Part shown: positions 6,801 through 10,347 of the stretch, one piece after another
How the letters are laid out: every line of letters begins with the position of its first letter
Position numbering within the stretch: position 1 is the first letter of the stretch
NCBI GenBank assembly: GCA_035253685.1
Contig: DATFBR010000300.1
Coordinates: 1-10,347, forward strand
Length of the DNA stretch: 10,347 bases
Reading direction: 5' to 3'
DNA from: DASRTE01 sp035253685
GTDB lineage: Bacteria > Actinomycetota > Actinomycetes > Jiangellales > Jiangellaceae
The notes under the pieces: model-generated
The model's database searches: none
The model's input: only the letters and a program-made list of their open reading frames with translations
Told to the model about the DNA's origin: nothing
Translations under genes and position numbers: made by a program

Positions 6801-6832
6801 GGTGCGTCATTCCGCCGCGAATGACGCGCACC
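6801..6832 (+). terminator. Hairpin directly after the tricorn stop codon
   Basis: GCGTCATTC (6804-6812) and GAATGACGC (6819-6827) are perfect complements around a six-base CGCCGC loop. With a two-base bulge, GGTG/CACC extends the stem to 6801-6832. It starts at the base after the TGA, so it is well placed to terminate the tricorn transcript. It lacks a U-tail. Its left arm and loop recur as an exact 16-mer at 1855-1870. Confidence 0.6.
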
Positions 6833-6940
6833 GGAGAGCGAAGGCATTACAGCTGGCCGTTGGTGTCGGTGGATGGGCGCTACCTTCCCTACCGTCATGT
6901 GATCGCAAACAAGCTCCGGCCATCAAGGACGGTTCACGCT

Positions 6941-6953
6941 CGCAACAGTTGCG
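6941..6953. promoter_or_regulatory. Palindrome next to the ribosome binding site of the DUF1579-like gene
   Basis: CGCAACAGTTGCG is a perfect 13-base palindrome with a single central base. It ends immediately before the GGAGGAG ribosome binding site (6954-6960) of the gene starting at 6968. A one-base centre makes it a poor RNA hairpin, so a dimeric repressor site is the more natural reading. No second copy was found in this window and the adjacent genes include no regulator. TANNNT-type hexamers lie upstream at 6881-6886 and 6890-6895, but no matching -35 box is convincing. Confidence 0.3.
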
Positions 6954-6967
6954 GGAGGAGCATCCAC

Positions 6968-7942
6968 ATGTCGAGGTCCAGACCGTATGGATGGTCGGGC
7001 CGCCCGGTGACTACCGACTTCAATTTCCTCCGCGGCAGCTTTGATGTTCAGAGCCGACGGCGCACTGACCCGCTGGCCCCGGGCGGTGAGTGGAAGCGGT
7101 CCGCCGCCACGTCGATCGCTCGCACCCATTTCGACGGCGCGATCAGCATCGATGAAATGCAGTTCGAGGAGGATGGCTTCTACGGCATGTCGGTCCGTCT
7201 GTTCGACGTCGTCGCGAAGCAGTGGGTCGTGTACTGGATCAACAGCCTGCGCGGGATTCTTCAACCGCCCGTGCGCGGCGTGTGGGCAGCCGGTAGTTGC
7301 TGGTTCGTGGGTGCGGACAGCCACGAGGGCATACCAGTTCTGGCTTCGTATCGGTGGTCAGACGTGCGGCCGGAGTCGGCGCACTGGGAGCAGGCCTTCT
7401 CCGTGGACGAGGGGCGGTCGTGGGAGACGAACTGGACCATGGAGTTCATTCGTCGCAAGGACATGCCTGACCACGCGCGGCTCGACAGCGTCACCAGCGA
7501 CTTCGACGTTCTCAACGGACGCTGGGCCGGTCTGCAACGGCGCCGGCATCACCCTCTGAAGGGCGACGATGCCTGGCACGAGTTCCAGTCGACATCGACG
7601 TCGCGGACCTACTTCAACGGCGCGGTCAGTGTTCACGAGTTCGACTTCGGTGACGAAGGCTTCAATGGCCTTGCGTTGCGAATGTACTCTCCGCATACCC
7701 GGCTCTGGACCATCCACTGGGTCGACAGCAGAGACGGGCGCCTCCAGAAACCCGTCATAGGGACCTTCGATGGTGGCGTTGGCCGGTTCGTCGGCACCGA
7801 CGTTCTCGACGGAGAGCCCATAGACGTGCAATGCACGTGGGCACCGGTCGATGCCGAGGCGCGCTGGGAGCAGTCATTTTCGTCCGACAACGGTAGGTCC
7901 TGGGTCTCGAACTGGACGATGGACCTCAGGCGCGTGCAGTGA
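6968..7942 (+). CDS. Tandem-duplicated DUF1579-like domain protein, 324 aa
   Basis: The protein consists of two homologous halves about 160 residues apart. Half one runs from DFNFLRGSFDVQSRRR (residue 17) to NWTMEFIRR (155-163). Half two runs from DFDVLNGRWAGLQRRR (178) to NWTMDLRR (315-322). Each has a start motif (F/V)LxGxx, a conserved THFDGAISIDE or TYFNGAVSVHE block, a W(V/I).. W(I/V)(N/D)S turn, a G..F.G.D.. block, and the ending WEQ(A/S)FS.D.GRSW..NWTM. Single-domain DUF1579-like proteins share this ending and are thought to form small lipocalin-like β-barrels, with no known function. There is no signal peptide or membrane segment. The ATG has GGAGGAG seven bases upstream; the frame is open further upstream only because it runs antiphase through the tricorn gene. 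It stands alone between the tricorn terminator and tsaB. Ligand binding is a guess from the fold. Confidence 0.75.
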   Translation: MSRSRPYGWSGRPVTTDFNFLRGSFDVQSRRRTDPLAPGGEWKRSAATSIARTHFDGAISIDEMQFEEDGFYGMSVRLFDVVAKQWVVYWINSLRGILQPPVRGVWAAGSCWFVGADSHEGIPVLASYRWSDVRPESAHWEQAFSVDEGRSWETNWTMEFIRRKDMPDHARLDSVTSDFDVLNGRWAGLQRRRHHPLKGDDAWHEFQSTSTSRTYFNGAVSVHEFDFGDEGFNGLALRMYSPHTRLWTIHWVDSRDGRLQKPVIGTFDGGVGRFVGTDVLDGEPIDVQCTWAPVDAEARWEQSFSSDNGRSWVSNWTMDLRRVQ

Positions 7943-8047
7943 TGTCGAGCCTGGATGTGGCGCCACCTGCGGCTACCGACGTCCCGCCGTCACCACGGCT
8001 GCCCTCGCTGGCGCCTCGAGTGCCCACTGTCCGGTCACGATCTCACC

Positions 8048-8060
8048 TAGCCTGATGACG
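8048..8060 (+). promoter_or_regulatory. Possible -10 box for a leaderless tsaB transcript
   Basis: TAGCCT (8048-8053) fits the actinobacterial TANNNT -10 pattern. A start point seven bases after it would fall on the G of the tsaB GTG at 8060. No Shine-Dalgarno sequence precedes that GTG, so leaderless translation, common in actinobacteria, is a reasonable reading. The -35 region (around 8025-8031) is poor. Low confidence. Confidence 0.3.
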
Positions 8061-8695
8061 TGCTCGTCCTCGCAATCGACACGTCGACTCCCGCTGTGAC
8101 GGTCGCTCTGCATGACGGCGCTCGAGTCCGCGCGGAGTCCACGACAATCGACGCGCGCCGCCATGCCGAACTGGTCGCGCCCGCCATCGTGGACGTCCTG
8201 GCCGGCGCCGGAGCGGATCGGCGCGACATCACCTCGGTGGCGGTCGGGGTCGGACCGGGGCCGTTCACCGGTCTGCGCATCGGGGTGGTGACCGCACGCG
8301 TCCTGGGAGCCGCGCTCGGGGTACCGGTGTACGGCATGTGCAGTCTCGACGTCGTGGCCCGACGGGTGCGGGTCGACGGACCGTTCGTCGTCGCAGCGGA
8401 CGCGCGGCGACGCGAGGTCTACTGGGCCCGTTACGACGCCGCCGGCCGTCGGCTCGACGGTCCTGCCGTCGGTGCTCCCGTCGACGTGGCCACGTCCCTC
8501 CCGGTCGCGGGCGAGGGGCCGAGGCTCTACCCGCAGGAGTTCCCGAACGCAGTCCAGCCGCAGTACCCGAACGCCGCCGACCTCGCTGCGGCCGTGGCGG
8601 CGGGGTCTACGGATCTGGTCCGGCCGAATCCGCTCTATCTGCGCCGCCCCGACGCGCGGCCGCCGGGCGCGCCGAAGCCGGTCCTGACCCGGTGA
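8060..8695 (+). CDS. tsaB: tRNA threonylcarbamoyladenosine biosynthesis protein TsaB, 211 aa
   Basis: TsaB is the partner of TsaD in making N6-threonylcarbamoyladenosine (t6A) at position 37 of tRNAs reading ANN codons. It stabilises TsaD and recruits TsaE. The N-terminus LVLAIDTSTPAVTVAL is the actin-like/ASKHA phosphate-loop strand. RRHAELVAPAI follows, then the signature VGVGPGPFTGLRIGVVTAR (about residues 69-87), which distinguishes TsaB from TsaD. Length is normal for actinobacteria. Like other TsaB proteins it lacks the metal-binding histidines of TsaD. It starts with GTG and overlaps the rimI start by four bases. In many actinobacteria tsaE lies immediately upstream; here the preceding gene is the DUF1579-like one instead. 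The assignment is firm. Confidence 0.92.
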   Translation: MLVLAIDTSTPAVTVALHDGARVRAESTTIDARRHAELVAPAIVDVLAGAGADRRDITSVAVGVGPGPFTGLRIGVVTARVLGAALGVPVYGMCSLDVVARRVRVDGPFVVAADARRREVYWARYDAAGRRLDGPAVGAPVDVATSLPVAGEGPRLYPQEFPNAVQPQYPNAADLAAAVAAGSTDLVRPNPLYLRRPDARPPGAPKPVLTR

Positions 8696-9144
8696 CGGTG
8701 CGGCTGCGCCCCATGCGCTGGTCGGACGTCGACGTCCTGCTCCCGTTCGAGCAGGAGCTGTTCGAGGGCGACCCGCCCTGGACCGCTGACCAATTCCGGT
8801 CCGAGCTCGAGGGCGTGCCGGGCACGCGGTGGTACGTCGTCGCCGATGAGGCAGGAGAACTGGTGGGCTACGCCGGCCTGTTCCACTCCGGCGACACGGC
8901 CGACGTGCAGACGCTCGCCGTCGTCCCCGACCGACAGCGTCGGGGCGTCGGCACCGCCCTGCTGGACGGGCTCGTGACCGAGGCGCGGCGCCGGGGAGCC
9001 GGCGAACTGCTGCTCGACGTCCGCGTGGACAACGTCCCCGCCCAGGCCTTCTACACGCGGCACGGTTTCGAGCAGCTCAGGACAAGGCACGGCTATTACG
9101 CCAACGGCCGCGTCGACGGCCTCGTCCTCCGCCGCCCCCTGTAG
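8692..9144 (+). CDS. rimI: Ribosomal protein S18 alanine N-acetyltransferase RimI (GNAT family), 150 aa
   Basis: This is a single GNAT domain that uses acetyl-CoA to acetylate the N-terminal alanine of ribosomal protein S18. The acetyl-CoA loop is RQRRGVGTALL (residues 81-91, Q/RxxGxG/A). The RimI-type ending is DVRVDNVPAQAFYTRHGF followed by RTRHGYY and a final VDGLVL strand. The GTG start overlaps the tsaB stop in the string GTGA, which indicates translational coupling; a second GTG at 8698 is an alternative. Length matches E. coli RimI (148). One oddity: the general-base Glu of RimI (E103 in the WLEVR segment of the Salmonella enzyme) is Asp109 here (LLLDVR), while the partner Tyr is kept (Tyr121). 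Position between tsaB and tsaD is the standard arrangement. Confidence 0.88.
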   Translation: MTVRLRPMRWSDVDVLLPFEQELFEGDPPWTADQFRSELEGVPGTRWYVVADEAGELVGYAGLFHSGDTADVQTLAVVPDRQRRGVGTALLDGLVTEARRRGAGELLLDVRVDNVPAQAFYTRHGFEQLRTRHGYYANGRVDGLVLRRPL

Positions 9145-9162
9145 CAGGCCAGGCGTGTCGAC

Positions 9163-9195
9163 CGTCGCGTCGCCGTCGCGTCGCCGTCGCGTCGC
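9163..9195. repeat. Three perfect tandem copies of an 11-base unit
   Basis: CGTCGCGTCGC is repeated exactly three times (9163-9173, 9174-9184, 9185-9195), 18 bases after the rimI stop. It is not coding. A short GC-rich tandem array like this can vary in copy number by slippage. Confidence 0.85.
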
Positions 9196-9204
9196 CTTCG
9201 TGCC

Positions 9205-9344
9205 GTCGGGACGGGTGATGCTGCGGCCGGCGAGTCGTGCGGAGGAAGGGACGGGTGATGCGGAGGCGGGCGTCTAAAGAGCGATCTGTGGCATGCTTCA
9301 CCGCCACAGATCGCGGAGCCCGCCGCAGCATCACCCGTCCCGAC
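9205..9344. repeat. Nested inverted repeat with two competing left arms, upstream of tsaD
   Basis: The right arm (9318-9344) is the reverse complement of 9205-9231 at 26 of 27 positions. A second left arm at 9248-9271 shares GGGACGGGTGATGC with the first and also pairs with the right arm (14 bp, two mismatches in a 4-base stretch, then 6 bp). Inside this, GCGATCTGTGGC (9281-9292) and GCCACAGATCGC (9303-9314) form a perfect 12-bp stem with a 10-base loop. Two folds are therefore mutually exclusive: the far left arm or the near left arm with the same right arm. It ends 55 bases before the tsaD GTG. It could be a terminator, an attenuator-like RNA, or a small non-coding mobile element (MITE-like); the sequence alone does not decide. 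Confidence 0.8.
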
Positions 9345-9399
9345 CGCGGGAGACCATGCGCGACGCGAGAAGCGCCGCTTCAGTGGGAACATCGACAGC

Positions 9400-10347
9400 G
9401 TGGCCGCCGACGCACCGCTCGTCCTCGGGATCGAGACGTCCTGCGACGAGACCGGCGTCGGTCTGGTGCGCGGCCGCGACCTGCTGGTCGACGCCGTCGC
9501 CAGCTCGGTCGAGGAGCACGCGCGCTTCGGCGGGGTGGTTCCCGAGGTCGCGAGCCGCGCGCATCTCGAGGCCATGGTGCCGACCGTCGAGCGGGCCTGC
9601 CGCGACGCCGGTGTGCGCCTGGCGGACGTCGACGCCGTCGCGGTCACGAGCGGACCGGGGCTGGCCGGCGCACTGATGGTCGGAGTCGCGGCCGCGAAGG
9701 CACTGGCCGTTGGCCTGGGCCGGCCGCTCTACGGCGTCAACCACCTGGCGGCGCACGTCGCCGTCGACCAACTCGAGCACGGAACCCTGCCCGATCCGAC
9801 GATCGCGCTGCTGGTCTCGGGCGGGCATTCATCACTGCTGATGGTCGAGGACGTGGCCGGAACGGTGCAGCCGCTCGGCGCGACGATCGACGACGCGGCC
9901 GGCGAGGCCTTCGACAAGGTCGCCCGGGTGCTGGGGCTGCCCTTCCCGGGCGGGCCGTACGTCGACGCGGCGGCCCGGGACGGTGATGCGGCCTTTATTC
10001 GGTTCCCCCGCGGCCTGACCGGCCCCCGGGACATGCAGCAGCACCGCTTCGACTTCTCGTTCTCCGGGCTCAAGACAGCGGTCGCCCGATGGGTGGAGGG
10101 TCGAGAACAGTCGGGGGAGCCCGTGCCGGTCGCCGACGTGGCGGCGTCGTTCCAGGACGCGGTCGCCGACGTCCTGTCGCACAAGGCCGTGCTCGCATGC
10201 CGGGAGCGCGGCGTCGGGACTCTGCTGATCGGTGGGGGCGTGGCGGCGAACTCCCGGCTGCGCGCGATGACGGCGCGGCGCTGTGCCGAGGCGGGGCTGG
10301 AACTGCGGGTGCCCCGTCCAGCGCTGTGCACCGACAACGGTGCGATG
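9400..10347 (+). CDS. tsaD: tRNA N6-adenosine threonylcarbamoyltransferase TsaD (C-terminus cut by window end)
   Basis: TsaD transfers the threonylcarbamoyl group from threonylcarbamoyl-AMP to A37 of ANN-decoding tRNAs, in complex with TsaB and TsaE. The visible 316 residues begin with LVLGIETSCDETGVGLV, the universal TsaD opening. VPEVASRAHLEAM, SGPGLAGALMVG, and the metal-binding pair His115/His119 in VNHLAAHV follow (E. coli H111/H115). LLVSGGHSSLL, DDAAGEAFDKVAR, FSFSGLKTAV, GGGVAANSRLR and the beginning of the last motif, LCTDNGAM with Asp312 (E. coli D300), complete it. About 30 residues are missing. The GTG at 9400 is chosen because it is the first in-frame start placing the N-terminus about nine residues before GIETSCDE. 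Its ribosome binding site is weak (GGGAA). The 255-base gap from rimI, with the inverted repeat, suggests separate or attenuated expression. Confidence 0.93.
   Translation, partial: MAADAPLVLGIETSCDETGVGLVRGRDLLVDAVASSVEEHARFGGVVPEVASRAHLEAMVPTVERACRDAGVRLADVDAVAVTSGPGLAGALMVGVAAAKALAVGLGRPLYGVNHLAAHVAVDQLEHGTLPDPTIALLVSGGHSSLLMVEDVAGTVQPLGATIDDAAGEAFDKVARVLGLPFPGGPYVDAAARDGDAAFIRFPRGLTGPRDMQQHRFDFSFSGLKTAVARWVEGREQSGEPVPVADVAASFQDAVADVLSHKAVLACRERGVGTLLIGGGVAANSRLRAMTARRCAEAGLELRVPRPALCTDNGAM

Noticed and set aside
5738..6967. Upstream extension of the DUF1579-like frame into the tricorn gene
   Set aside because: Arg/Gly-rich out-of-frame translation of tricorn; the ATG at 6968 has a strong ribosome binding site.
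8338..8691. Upstream extension of the rimI frame inside tsaB
   Set aside because: Out-of-frame shadow of tsaB; the GTG overlapping the tsaB stop begins the GNAT domain.
9163..9195. Short repeats considered as a CRISPR array
   Set aside because: Units are contiguous 11-mers without spacers and no cas genes are present.
9293..9676. Plus-strand frame starting inside the nested hairpin and running into tsaD
   Set aside because: Wrong frame relative to tsaD and no recognisable protein; the tsaD frame begins at 9400.

Overview
The window is very GC-rich and codon use is strongly biased to G/C in third positions. GTG starts, overlapping stop/start codons and a tsaB-rimI-tsaD cluster all point to a high-GC actinobacterium. 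The closest resemblance, judged from remembered protein wording only, is to the Geodermatophilus/Frankia side of the Actinomycetota; no genus is claimed.

Positions 1-1650 hold three members of one reductase-like family (dihydrofolate reductase / RibD C-terminal fold). The first is the tail of a plus-strand gene ending at 123. The other two are complete minus-strand paralogues (259-840 and 1075-1650). A strong hairpin at 164-200 sits between the converging first two genes and probably ends both transcripts.

Positions 1651-3482 look like an accessory, partly decayed patch. It contains a frameshifted minus-strand remnant that resembles the C-terminus of a PIN-domain (VapC-like) protein. Next is an intact plus-strand gene (2123-3076) that fuses an Imm5-like putative immunity domain to a complete rifampin ADP-ribosyltransferase (Arr). 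After it come three diverged direct repeats that look like an insertion-sequence end, and they abut the first 33 or so codons of a destroyed Gfo/Idh/MocA-type oxidoreductase gene on the minus strand.

Positions 3483-6800 encode a full-length tricorn protease homologue with its catalytic Ser-His/Ser/Glu set intact, followed by a terminator-like hairpin. Positions 6968-7942 encode a 324-residue protein made of two tandem copies of a DUF1579-like domain.

Positions 8060 to the window end carry housekeeping genes: tsaB and rimI (4-base overlap, translationally coupled), then tsaD, truncated by the window edge. TsaB and TsaD work together to make the t6A modification of ANN-decoding tRNAs; RimI acetylates ribosomal protein S18. 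The 255-base gap between rimI and tsaD is unusual. It carries three perfect 11-base tandem repeats and a nested inverted repeat in which two upstream arms can compete for one downstream arm, about 56 bases before the tsaD start.

The two most interesting items are the Imm5-like/Arr fusion and the competing-arm structure before tsaD. No tRNA, rRNA, CRISPR array or complete mobile element was seen.
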